From positions 1-49,873 of the forward strand of contig JAHDQE010000076.1 in NCBI GenBank assembly GCA_018433975.1: DNA of 49,873 nucleotides, in the 5' to 3' direction. This document shows positions 25,134-32,709 of this stretch, piece after piece. Position numbers and translations under genes: made by a program. The DNA is from Ornatilinea sp. GTDB taxonomy: Bacteria > Chloroflexota > Anaerolineae > Anaerolineales > Anaerolineaceae. How positions within the stretch are numbered: the stretch's first letter is position 1; each line of letters begins with the position of its first letter. The notes beneath the pieces are model-generated. The model did not search any database, was not told the DNA's origin, and was given only the letters and a program-made list of their open reading frames with translations.

Positions 25134-26741
25134 TCACTCCTGCAGCAGGATGCAGGCCTCATACGGCTCCAGCGGAAGCCGCAGATCCGCCACCTGCGCC
25201 GGCTCCGCTCTGCGGTTCGAGAGCAGCAGCTTCCACCGGGTCTGTGCCAGCCGCGGACTGAGATGTACTGCCAGTGCCCGCCCACTGAAATTAAGCGCAA
25301 CCAGTGCAGTCTGGTCTCCGGCCTGTTTCAGATACGCCAGCACCGCCCGCGGATCGCTCGTCAGCGGCACGGTCATCCCCTGCCGCAGTACCGGCACCTC
25401 TTCTCGCAGCCGGATCAACTGCCGGTAAAAATGAAACAGTGAATCCGGGTCGCTGCGCTGGGCCGCCACATTCCGCGATGGATAATCGGGGTGTACCGGC
25501 AGCCAGGGAGCTGTCAAACTGAAGCCCGCGTTCCGGCTCCCATCCCACTGCATCGGAGAGCGGCACCCATCCCGTCCCTTGTAGAACGGCCAGAAGCGCT
25601 TCCCTACCGGGTCCTGGATCTCGCTGTGCCGCACCTGGATATCCCGCATACCAATCTCTTCTCCATAGTACAGATAAGGTGTCCCTCGTTGGGTCAGCAG
25701 CAGCGCCGCGGCCACTTTTAACCGGTCATCCGATTCCCCCTTGCCAAAGCGGGTCGCCGACCGCACTACATCATGGTTGTTGAGCACATAATTGGGCCAG
25801 GCATCCTCCGGCAGCACGTTCTCCCAGCGCTGAATCGCCCCCAGAAAATTCGCCGCCCGCCACCGCGACCGGGTAAACTCAAAGCTGAAAGCCGCGTGCA
25901 GTTTGCCACCCCCGCAGTACTGGGCTGCCCGCTGTGGGTTGTCAAATCCTTCAAACGTCTCGCCAATCGCGTAACGCTCCGGGTATGAGTCCAGCAGCGC
26001 CCGGATCTCCGCCAGCAACGGCATCATCTCCGGCTGGTCCTGGTCATACACATGGCGCTGTCGATCAAACCCGCGCAGACCCAATTTAGGCGGGTTATCA
26101 GGCATCTCCGGATGTTTGAAATACAGGTTGAACACATCCAGCCGGAAACCATCCACCCCCCGCTCCAACCAGAAGCGGAACACATCCAGCATCTCTTTCC
26201 GGACTTCCGGGTTACGCCAGTTAAGGTCTGGTTGTTCCTTGTAGAACATGTGGTAATAATATTGTCCGGTTGCGGGATCAAATTCCCAGGCCGGACCGCC
26301 GAACACCGACTGCCAGTTATTGGGAGGCCCTCCCTTTGGGTTTGGATCGTGCCAGATATACCAGTTCCGCCTTGGATTGGCTTGTGAACTGGCCGATTCT
26401 TTAAACCACGGATGCTGATTCGAAGTATGGTTCAGGACCAGGTCCAGCACAATGCGGATCCCATGCTGGTGTGCCTTTCCCAGTAAGCGGTCAAAGTCTT
26501 CCATCGTCCCAAATTTCGGATCAATCGCGGTGTAATTTGCGACATCATACCCGAAATCCACATCAGGCGAAGGATAAATTGGCGAAAGCCAGATTGCGTC
26601 CACGCCCAAATCTTCCAGATAATCGAGGTGGTCCAGCACTCCGGTCAGGTCGCCGATTCCATCCTCATTACTATCCGCAAACGAGCGCGGGTAAATCTGA
26701 TAAATCACACCATCTCGCCACCATAAACGCTTTTCGCCCAT
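25134..26741 (-). CDS. Alpha-glucosidase / oligo-1,6-glucosidase, GH13 family
   Basis: A 535-residue cytoplasmic GH13 enzyme. The first conserved region is DLVLNHTSNQHPWF (about 100-113). The nucleophile is D202 in GFRLDVFN, the acid/base is E261 in IGETF, and the transition-state stabiliser is D324 in NNHD. The beta-sheet C-terminal domain ends at LLQE. Such enzymes release glucose from maltose, isomaltose, sucrose or trehalose-like oligosaccharides. CTGGAGG lies upstream of ATG. The gene stands alone between two terminator-like regions. Its coding sequence is visibly more GC-rich than its neighbours, which may mark a different origin. Confidence 0.92.
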   Translation of the reverse strand: MGEKRLWWRDGVIYQIYPRSFADSNEDGIGDLTGVLDHLDYLEDLGVDAIWLSPIYPSPDVDFGYDVANYTAIDPKFGTMEDFDRLLGKAHQHGIRIVLDLVLNHTSNQHPWFKESASSQANPRRNWYIWHDPNPKGGPPNNWQSVFGGPAWEFDPATGQYYYHMFYKEQPDLNWRNPEVRKEMLDVFRFWLERGVDGFRLDVFNLYFKHPEMPDNPPKLGLRGFDRQRHVYDQDQPEMMPLLAEIRALLDSYPERYAIGETFEGFDNPQRAAQYCGGGKLHAAFSFEFTRSRWRAANFLGAIQRWENVLPEDAWPNYVLNNHDVVRSATRFGKGESDDRLKVAAALLLTQRGTPYLYYGEEIGMRDIQVRHSEIQDPVGKRFWPFYKGRDGCRSPMQWDGSRNAGFSLTAPWLPVHPDYPSRNVAAQRSDPDSLFHFYRQLIRLREEVPVLRQGMTVPLTSDPRAVLAYLKQAGDQTALVALNFSGRALAVHLSPRLAQTRWKLLLSNRRAEPAQVADLRLPLEPYEACILLQE

Positions 26742-27225
26742 GATAAGAAAACCTCCAGATCAAATATGTGTGTGATAGTACATCCGCAGTGACTGTTCAT
26801 ACAAAACAGGCATTAAATCTGTATTTTGATTATATCTCCGCCTTTCATTATTAATAATAAAAACACGTTATTTTCCCTTTTAGAAGCCCTGCAGAGGGCT
26901 CATGGAAAACTCAAAACCCCAATGTTTTTTGGCTCTCTTTTCAAAAGCCAGATCGCGCAATTGTAGCTGCCGGCAGATATGGCGCATCCCGGCTTTCTTA
27001 ACCATTCCATCTTATTCTTATGTTATACTCATAAATTGAATAGTTTTATACTGAGTATATATAATCATCAACTAGAGAGTCAAATTTCTTCCGTTTTGAA
27101 AATACGTTCAGGAAGTTTTCTAACAATCCTGTTGGTCTTAAGCCAACGCGAAAAAAGAAAATAGATTGATAAAGATTCAACACCCTCATCAAGCACAATA
27201 ACATCTTATTATTCAGGAGTATCGT
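26742..27225. promoter_or_regulatory. Divergent intergenic region between the GH13 gene and modB
   Basis: No gene is seen here. The region must hold the promoter of the leftward GH13 gene and of modB. A small GC hairpin, AGCCCT (26885-26890) with AGGGCT (26895-26900), lies in the middle. The modB leader (27066-27225) has a short stem GTTGG/CCAAC (27131-27147). I saw no Moco-riboswitch-like core in it. Confidence 0.5.
27036..27065 (+). promoter_or_regulatory. modB promoter with regulatory element shared with the modA upstream region
   Basis: TTGAAT (27036-27041) and TATAAT (27060-27065), spacer 18, form a good sigma-70 promoter. Inside it is TTGAATA-N9-TGAGTATA (27036-27059), which recurs upstream of modA with the same spacing. 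An inverted copy ATACTCA (27025-27031) lies just upstream. A transcription factor bound here would cover the promoter. Confidence 0.6.
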
Positions 27226-28062
27226 ATGCTCGGATTGCAATCACGTCAAAATCACATTACTCGTTGGATAGAGCAATCATGGAGACTGCTGGCGCTTCCT
27301 TTATTATTGTTCATTACGCTGCCAATCTTTGCGCTCATCACACGCAGTCCATTACCCAGCTTATTCGCAAACCTGGATCAGCGTCAGGTTTCCCAAGCGG
27401 TGCGTCTGAGCCTCACCACTTCTTTTTTAACCACTTTAATAACCTGGATATTTGGAACGCCGGTAGCCTATCTTTTAGCACAGCGCCGCTTCCGTGGCTA
27501 TCCGATTGTTGACACGCTGATCGATCTGCCCACCGTATTACCCCCTTCCGTCGCCGGAGTAGCTTTATTAATGGCTTTTGGACGAAAAGGCATGTTAGGG
27601 GAATGGTTCTCTTCATGGAATATCACCATTCCTTTTACCATTGTAGCGGTGGTGATGGCGCAAACGTTCATTGCAGCCCCATTCTACATCAAAGCAGCCA
27701 GCATTGGTCTGGCCGGCGTCAGCAAGGAGCTCAAACAGGCAGCCGCATTGGATGGTGCCAATCATTGGAAGACGTTTCGCTATGTGGTTCTTCCCTTATC
27801 CTGGCCTTCTTTGATGAGCGGCAGTGTCATGACATGGGCCCGAGCGCTGGGTGAATTTGGGGCAACGATTATTTTCGCAGGCAATTTCCCTGGACGGACT
27901 CAGACCATGCCTCTGGCAATCTATATCGGATTTGAAATCAACCTGAATGTCGCCCTGACTCTGGCCATCATTCTGATTGGGTTTTCATTTCTTACTTTAA
28001 TCATTGTTAAAGGATCACTGCACAAACGGTTGGATTTAAGCAATGAAATCATAACGAATTAA
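27226..28062 (+). CDS. modB: Molybdate ABC transporter permease
   Basis: A 278-residue inner-membrane permease with about six hydrophobic segments. The ModB-type IDLPTVLPPSVAGVALL and the coupling loop ELKQAAALDGANHWKTF (EAA motif) are visible, followed by ALGEFGATIIFAGNFPG, which is strongly typical of molybdate permeases. Start ATG has GGAG upstream. It should work with ModA at 29004 and an ATPase (ModC) that is not in this window. The molybdenum hydroxylase nearby gives a clear need for molybdate. Confidence 0.92.
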   Translation: MLGLQSRQNHITRWIEQSWRLLALPLLLFITLPIFALITRSPLPSLFANLDQRQVSQAVRLSLTTSFLTTLITWIFGTPVAYLLAQRRFRGYPIVDTLIDLPTVLPPSVAGVALLMAFGRKGMLGEWFSSWNITIPFTIVAVVMAQTFIAAPFYIKAASIGLAGVSKELKQAAALDGANHWKTFRYVVLPLSWPSLMSGSVMTWARALGEFGATIIFAGNFPGRTQTMPLAIYIGFEINLNVALTLAIILIGFSFLTLIIVKGSLHKRLDLSNEIITN

Positions 28063-28115
28063 TAGTGCAGCCCAATCTCTGTTTTAAAGCAGCAACCCAA
28101 AAATTCAATTTTTGA

Positions 28116-28676
28116 TTAATTAAAATTTTCAATGGAGCCGAGTTCTTTCTCACAGGCTTTTAACCAGTCGATAATCCCCTTAATCTGGTTCATGCGATAG
28201 GTGTATACAAACCATTCATCCAAATTACCCCGGTCGGAAGAGAGAAGATTCACTGGTGTTTCATGGAACCAATTCCGGCATTCCTCTTCTTGAATTTGAA
28301 TCAAGGTTAATACATCCGCTTTTCCATACCATCCGGCCACAATCAGCTTCGCCAGGAATTCCTGACGAACATCTCTGGCCCGATGGACTGGCGTTTTTAA
28401 CCAATTTTTTAAAGATTCAATGCCTGATTCTGTGGGGTGAAAACACTTACGAGGTGGATAGGTCTCTCCACTTACTAACTGGCTTGTCACCAGGTCTCTT
28501 GATTCCAGCTTGTCTAATATGGCATAGAGCATTGGCTGCTTTATATTCCAAAGGCGTGAAATACCTTTGATTTCTGACAGGTGCTGATACATTTCATAAC
28601 CATGCATCGGTTTCTGGTCAAGTAGAGCAATAAGGATGTGCTCAAGCTTTAGTGTAGCTGGTTTGCGTGGTGACAT
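28116..28676 (-). CDS. PadR-family transcriptional regulator
   Basis: About 186 residues. The N-terminal PadR winged helix (LEHILIALLDQKPMHGYEMYQHL ... QPMLYAILDKLESRDLVTS) covers roughly 10-80. A helical C-terminal dimerisation region follows (LIQIQEEECRNWF), as in the long PadR subgroup. PadR proteins often respond to phenolic acids or other small molecules and repress nearby genes. It converges on modB and is divergent from modA, so it is a candidate reader of the TGAGTATA elements at both mod promoters. ATG at 28676 is preferred; a TTG at 28691 is also in frame. Confidence 0.85.
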   Translation of the reverse strand: MSPRKPATLKLEHILIALLDQKPMHGYEMYQHLSEIKGISRLWNIKQPMLYAILDKLESRDLVTSQLVSGETYPPRKCFHPTESGIESLKNWLKTPVHRARDVRQEFLAKLIVAGWYGKADVLTLIQIQEEECRNWFHETPVNLLSSDRGNLDEWFVYTYRMNQIKGIIDWLKACEKELGSIENFN

Positions 28677-28691
28677 ATTTTTTAAATCCAA

Positions 28692-29003
28692 AATAGAGGA
28701 CAGGTTTAAAAATTTATATCATGAAACGGGAAGAAATACAAAGGTGGATGCAATAAAACAATCTTCTGTCTTGCCGAACTTCCCTCCAGCCCCTTTCCAA
28801 ACGTCATCTTGTGTGATAATATATTGAATATTCATTTATTGAGTATACTTATTTCCAACAAACTTACTTGGCGGGGTACTAAAAATTCATTCATCCGACA
28901 AACCAATGCATCTTTTATTTCTATATTGCGCTGCCCGATAATCTGATCGGCCCGTCCATACTCAAAGTTCATTTATAAAACCATTAAAAAGGAGATTTTC
29001 AAC
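28692..29003. promoter_or_regulatory. Divergent region between the PadR gene and modA
   Basis: No gene is seen. The element TTGAATA-N9-TGAGTATA (28824-28847) matches the modB promoter region exactly in both boxes and spacing. An ATACTCA half-site (28958-28964) lies nearer the gene. TATACT (28844-28849) could be a -10 for modA. AAGGAG before the modA ATG is a clear ribosome site. Confidence 0.55.
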
Positions 29004-29852
29004 ATGCGTTCAAAAATTTTATCCCTGATATTGCTATTTCTAATGGTTGCCATGACAGCCTGCACCCCACAAGAGGCCGCAACCACAGCAATTGCCACCG
29101 AAACCCAGGTTACTGTCGAGGCCAGAACTCTGACCGTACTGGCTGCTGCTTCACTGACCGAGTCTTTTACCGAATTGGGTCAGGTTTTTGAAGATCAAAA
29201 CCCCGGTGTTGAAGTAGCTCTTAGCTTTGCCGGCTCGCAGCAATTGGCACAACAGTTAGGCCAGGGTGCAGAAGCAGATGTTTTTGCCAGCGCCAACGAA
29301 AAATATATGCTCGCCATGGAAGAAGAAGCAAATCGAGTCAATGCTGAAGACGTCCAGACCTTTGCCACCAACCGTCTGGTGGTGATATTTCCAAAAGATA
29401 ATCCGGCCGGTTTAATAACATTACAGGATCTTGCTAAGTCCGGGATCAAACTGGATTTAGCAGATACATCCGTACCTGTTGGGCAATATTCAGATAATTT
29501 CCTTGATAAAGCAACTCAAGACTCCGCCTTTGATTCATCTTTCAAAGAAAACGTATTAAAAAATGTAGTTTCGTATGAAGACAATGTTAAAGCCGTCCTC
29601 ACAAAAGTATCGTTAGGCGAAGCGGATGCCGGGATTGTCTACGTAACCGACATTACCCCGGATGCCGCGGATAAAGTTGATAAATTAGATATTCCGGACG
29701 AATTAAATACAATTGCCACTTACCCCATAGCTCCCCTTGCAGACAGTCAAAACAGCGAACTGGCAGACTCATTCATAGATCTGGTTCTCTCTCCTGAGGG
29801 TCAGAGCATCCTGGCTCAACATGGTTTTATTCCAGCCGGTGACACGGAATAA
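29004..29852 (+). CDS. modA: Molybdate ABC transporter substrate-binding lipoprotein
   Basis: A 282-residue binding protein. The signal peptide ends in the lipobox MTAC (about residues 17-20). ModA-family motifs are TVLAAASLTESFTELG near the start of the fold, FAGSQQLAQQLGQGAEADVFASAN (split as FAGSQQLAQQL and ADVFASAN) and the C-terminal YPIAPLADSQN with LSPEGQSILAQHGF. It captures molybdate or tungstate outside the membrane for ModB. modA normally precedes modB in one operon; here it lies downstream, behind an opposing PadR gene, with its own promoter region. Confidence 0.92.
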   Translation: MRSKILSLILLFLMVAMTACTPQEAATTAIATETQVTVEARTLTVLAAASLTESFTELGQVFEDQNPGVEVALSFAGSQQLAQQLGQGAEADVFASANEKYMLAMEEEANRVNAEDVQTFATNRLVVIFPKDNPAGLITLQDLAKSGIKLDLADTSVPVGQYSDNFLDKATQDSAFDSSFKENVLKNVVSYEDNVKAVLTKVSLGEADAGIVYVTDITPDAADKVDKLDIPDELNTIATYPIAPLADSQNSELADSFIDLVLSPEGQSILAQHGFIPAGDTE

Positions 29853-29876
29853 TCGTGTTCTTTTCGAAAAATCAGT

Positions 29877-29916
29877 AATACTCGTGCCTGGCCAGTTACC
29901 AGGCACGAGTATTTTC
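29877..29916 (+). terminator. Intrinsic terminator after modA
   Basis: AATACTCGTGCCTGG (29877-29891) and CCAGGCACGAGTATT (29899-29913) form a perfect 15-bp stem with a seven-base loop. A T-tract ends the right arm on the plus strand. Confidence 0.85.
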
Positions 29917-30083
29917 TACACACAGCACTAACCAGGGGTAATCCATCAAAGCATTCAAGCCTGCACCAAACACTTCTCTGTTTATCAAGGTACGCCGTTA
30001 ATACTCTTTCAAATAGCAAATCTATCCATTTCTTCCCTCCGCGTTTATTTTTAATATTTATTTTTAATATAATGAAGAATACC

Positions 30084-30112
30084 TTGCATCCATCGAGAAT
30101 ATATGTTAAAAT
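30084..30112 (+). promoter_or_regulatory. Sigma-70 promoter of the nusA-infB operon
   Basis: TTGCAT (30084-30089) and TAAAAT (30107-30112) are separated by exactly 17 bases. Predicted start near 30119 leaves a leader of about 110 bases that contains two hairpins before nusA. Confidence 0.65.
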
Positions 30113-30131
30113 AATCTCTGTCGTAGTAGCA

Positions 30132-30179
30132 GTTGTGATCCTATTGAGCGCAACGGAAAGTGGGCAGAGCCCCACTTTT
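30132..30179 (+). ncRNA. Two-hairpin leader upstream of nusA, similar in place and shape to rimP leaders
   Basis: The first stem is GTTGTG (30132-30137) with CGCAAC (30149-30154), one G-U pair. The second is AAAGTGGG (30157-30164) with CCCACTTT (30171-30178) and a six-base loop, ending in a T-run. A GTGGG/CCCAC hairpin is commonly found ahead of the rimP-nusA operon in other bacteria; here rimP itself is absent and nusA follows directly. It may attenuate transcription or bind NusA. Assignment to the known RNA family is by memory of its shape only. Confidence 0.5.
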
Positions 30180-30229
30180 CTGCGTATTAGGGATATATGT
30201 TTTTTTGGACGGTACGGAGAAAAGAAAAA

Positions 30230-32179
30230 ATGAAGAACGAATTTACCCTGGCTTTCAATGAGGTGTTGGAAGAAAAGCAATTGCCTAAAGAAGTAATTCT
30301 TGCGGCACTTGAATCAGCCATGGTTTCCGCTTACCGGCGCTCGGTGAACGCCTCCAATGCACAGCACGTGGAAGCAAAAGTTGATCCGGAAACCGGAAAA
30401 GTATTGATCTACGCCGAAAAAGAGGTCGTAGAGTCTGTTGATGACACCCGCACCGAAGTCGCTCTGGAAGATGCCCTCAAGGTAGACCCGGAAGCCGAAC
30501 TCGGCGGAATGGTCATCGTTGAAACAACCCCTAAGAATTTTGGGCGTGTCGCCGCTCAGACTGCCCGCCAGGTAATCCAACAACGCATCCGCGATGCGGA
30601 ACGCCAGGTCCAGCTCGACTTCTACCAGAAGCAAATCGGGGAGATCGTCAGCGGTATCGTTCAGGCCATCAACTCACAGGGACTGACCATCGGTTTGGAG
30701 ATGCACGCCGAAGCCAGTATGTCCCGCAAAGATATGATCCCGAAAGAGCGTTTCCGTATTCATGATCGTGTTCGCGCACTGATTGCCGAAGTAAAAGATA
30801 CCCCGCGCGGGCCCCAAATTAATCTTTCCCGTACCCACCGTGATTTTCTCCGGCGCTTGCTGGAAAATGAAGTGCCCGAAATCTATCACGGTGTAGTAGA
30901 AATCCGCTCCATCGCCCGCGAACCGGGAGAACGTGCTAAAGTAGCCGTTATGGCCACCCAATCTGGCATTGACCCTGTAGGAGCCTGTGTCGGTATCCGT
31001 GGCGTCCGCATTCAAGCCATTGTCCGCGAACTCCATGACGAGAAAATTGACGTCATCGAGTGGAACGATGATGCCGGAGCATTTATCGCCAAGGCCATCA
31101 GCCCTGCCCGCGTGCTCGGCGTGTACCTCAACGAAGAACACGGCATCAGCCGTACCGCCACCGTCATCGTACCGGAAGACCAGCTCAGCCTGGCCATCGG
31201 TCGGGATGGGCAAAATGCACGTCTGGCCGCCAAGCTAACCGGATGGCGGATTGATATTAAGAGCCTGCCAGAAGCTGCCGGCGATGCATTATATCGCCTT
31301 CAACAGGATGAAAAACTCACAGAACTGGCAGAGGCCGAAAAAGAAACCATTGCAGAAGTGGATGGACTGCTCGTTCGTAAAAATGAAGGCCGTCCGCTCA
31401 ACCCTGAAGAATACGACAAACTGGTCAAGTTTGTGGATCGTGTTGAAAAAGCCACAACAACCAAAGCCGAGCCTGTACAGGAAGAACCCATTGCCGAAGC
31501 AGTTCCCGAAGCCCGTAATCTTATTCCGGACAGTGCCTTTGAAACTGATGTTCTTGACAGTGGCCTTCCTGAACATATTGCTGTCATCCTTCAAGGTGGT
31601 GGTTACCGCACCGTTGGCGATCTGGCATTCCAGATGAAACTGGAACCCGATAAAGTTTTGAGCTTAAACGGTATTGGCGCCCGTTCCATCGAAAAAATCA
31701 ATGAGTTGGTAGCTTCAATTGTTGCAGAACCGGTTGCTGAAGAAGCTATTGAGGAACCCGTTAAAGCCGATGAGGCAGCACCTGAACCGGAATCCGCAGA
31801 AGAAACTCCCATCGCCGAAATATTCGAACCCGTTGAAGAAACTGTCGAAGCCGAAGCACCTGTTGAAGCGGTCGAAACAATGGGAACCGAAGCCCAAGAA
31901 GAAGCTGTAACCGAATCAGAGCCAGAGCCAGAACCGGAAGTTGAAGAAGAAGACCTTTCCTTTGAGGAACTCTTCGAGCTTAAACAGGAAGTTCTTGAAG
32001 CAGAGATCCGTGGTGAAGAGGAAGAGGAAGAAGAGGAACCCGCTCTGGATGTGAGTAAGAAAAAGAAGAAGAAACGCAAGAGCGTTCAGGTAGAATATGA
32101 TCCCGACCGCGATATGGTTGTACGCAAGAAAAAACACAAACGCGGTGGTGGTTTGAGTGATTGGGATTGGGACGTATAA
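30230..32179 (+). CDS. nusA: Transcription termination/antitermination factor NusA
   Basis: A 649-residue NusA. The N-terminal RNA-polymerase-binding domain (MKNEFTLAFNEVLEEKQLPKE ...) is followed by an S1 domain near 130-200 and two KH domains near 210-350 (RGVRIQAIVREL; AIGRDGQNARLAAKLTGW). After that comes a helix-hairpin-helix unit (TVGDLAFQMKLEPDKVLSLNGIG, given in parts), then a long acidic tail and a final lysine-rich end. NusA controls pausing, termination and antitermination. ATG at 30230 has GGAGA upstream; an earlier in-frame ATG at 30197 would add 11 non-homologous residues. The acidic tail makes it longer than a typical 350-500-residue NusA. Confidence 0.95.
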   Translation: MKNEFTLAFNEVLEEKQLPKEVILAALESAMVSAYRRSVNASNAQHVEAKVDPETGKVLIYAEKEVVESVDDTRTEVALEDALKVDPEAELGGMVIVETTPKNFGRVAAQTARQVIQQRIRDAERQVQLDFYQKQIGEIVSGIVQAINSQGLTIGLEMHAEASMSRKDMIPKERFRIHDRVRALIAEVKDTPRGPQINLSRTHRDFLRRLLENEVPEIYHGVVEIRSIAREPGERAKVAVMATQSGIDPVGACVGIRGVRIQAIVRELHDEKIDVIEWNDDAGAFIAKAISPARVLGVYLNEEHGISRTATVIVPEDQLSLAIGRDGQNARLAAKLTGWRIDIKSLPEAAGDALYRLQQDEKLTELAEAEKETIAEVDGLLVRKNEGRPLNPEEYDKLVKFVDRVEKATTTKAEPVQEEPIAEAVPEARNLIPDSAFETDVLDSGLPEHIAVILQGGGYRTVGDLAFQMKLEPDKVLSLNGIGARSIEKINELVASIVAEPVAEEAIEEPVKADEAAPEPESAEETPIAEIFEPVEETVEAEAPVEAVETMGTEAQEEAVTESEPEPEPEVEEEDLSFEELFELKQEVLEAEIRGEEEEEEEEPALDVSKKKKKKRKSVQVEYDPDRDMVVRKKKHKRGGGLSDWDWDV

Positions 32180-32201
32180 GCCCCGCCCATTGAGACTAAA
32201 G

Positions 32202-32525
32202 GTGGCTAAACAGAAGAAACCGAAACGGGTGAAACACATCCCCCAGCGCACCTGTGTGGGTTGTCGGGAAGTCCTTTCTAAACGCGAGCTGATTCGTATC
32301 GTCCGTACCACAGATGGAGTGGTTATCGACAAAACGGGAAAACTGGCTGGCCGGGGAGCCTATCTTCATGATAAACGCTCCTGCTGGGAAAAAGGACTGA
32401 AAGGCTCCATTGTGCGTGCGCTGAGGGCTGATTTGACAGAAGAAGACTGGAGACGCCTGACCACTTTCATGGATACCCTGCCCGATGAAGCGTCTGGGAT
32501 AAACCCTGAGGAATTGTCGGAGTAA
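32202..32525 (+). CDS. ylxR: YlxR-family RNA-binding protein
   Basis: A 107-residue basic protein. The family motif PQRTCVGCREVLSKRELIRIV (CxxC in RTCVGC) is followed by GRGAYLHDKRSCW. YlxR proteins bind RNA or nucleoid and are normally encoded between nusA and infB, as here. The start is taken at GTG 32202 (AAG GTG GCT AAA), since the GTG at 32157 lies inside nusA; a TTG at 32190 is a further option. Length fits the family (90-110 residues). No L7Ae-like gene follows, unlike in Firmicutes. Confidence 0.88.
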   Translation: MAKQKKPKRVKHIPQRTCVGCREVLSKRELIRIVRTTDGVVIDKTGKLAGRGAYLHDKRSCWEKGLKGSIVRALRADLTEEDWRRLTTFMDTLPDEASGINPEELSE

Positions 32526-32535
32526 AAACTCGATC

Positions 32536-32604
32536 GGAAAGCCATGCGCATCTGACAGATTGGTTTACTAAAAAGCCATATCTGTTTTATCTTGCGCACT
32601 TTCC
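32536..32604 (+). ncRNA. Structured leader RNA element between ylxR and infB
   Basis: A long nested hairpin can be drawn. The outer stem is GGAAAG (32536-32541) with CTTTCC (32599-32604). It continues as TGCGCA (32545-32550) with TGCGCA (32593-32598), with a three-base bulge. The inner stem is ACAGAT (32555-32560) with ATCTGT (32580-32585). The innermost pairing is TGG (32561-32563) with CCA (32576-32578), extended by TTT/AAA. The nesting of four matched stems in 69 bases is unlikely by chance. It may regulate infB or stabilise the mRNA. Confidence 0.5.
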
Positions 32605-32697
32605 ATAGATAAAAATTACAAAATACATTCTTTTCACTTATATTGAAACACAACCCTCCTTAACCAGTTGGGGGATGCTTAAGGGGCGACACTTTTT

Positions 32698-32704
32698 AGG
32701 AGGT
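32698..32704 (+). promoter_or_regulatory. Shine-Dalgarno site deciding the infB start
   Basis: AGGAGGT lies five bases before ATG 32710 and only two before an in-frame TTG at 32707, so ATG is the better start. A possible stem CCTTAA/TTAAGG lies just upstream (about 32657-32683). Confidence 0.75.
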
Positions 32705-32709
32705 GGTTG

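Noticed and set aside
27066..27225. Possible molybdenum-cofactor riboswitch before modB
   Set aside because: Only short stems are visible and the conserved core of the Moco RNA family could not be recognised. A covariance-model scan would settle it.
28063..28115. Terminator between convergent modB and PadR genes
   Set aside because: The gap is AT-rich with only a seven-base A/T palindrome without a usable loop or GC stem, so no intrinsic terminator can be supported.
29816..30280. Minus-strand open frame of 154 codons across the modA-nusA gap
   Set aside because: It runs through the modA terminator, the nusA promoter and the leader hairpins, has no recognisable motif or ribosome site, and is best explained by chance.
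31603..32079. Minus-strand serine-rich frame of 158 codons
   Set aside because: It is the antisense of the Glu-rich NusA tail; long Ser runs arise automatically from GAA/GAG repeats read backwards.
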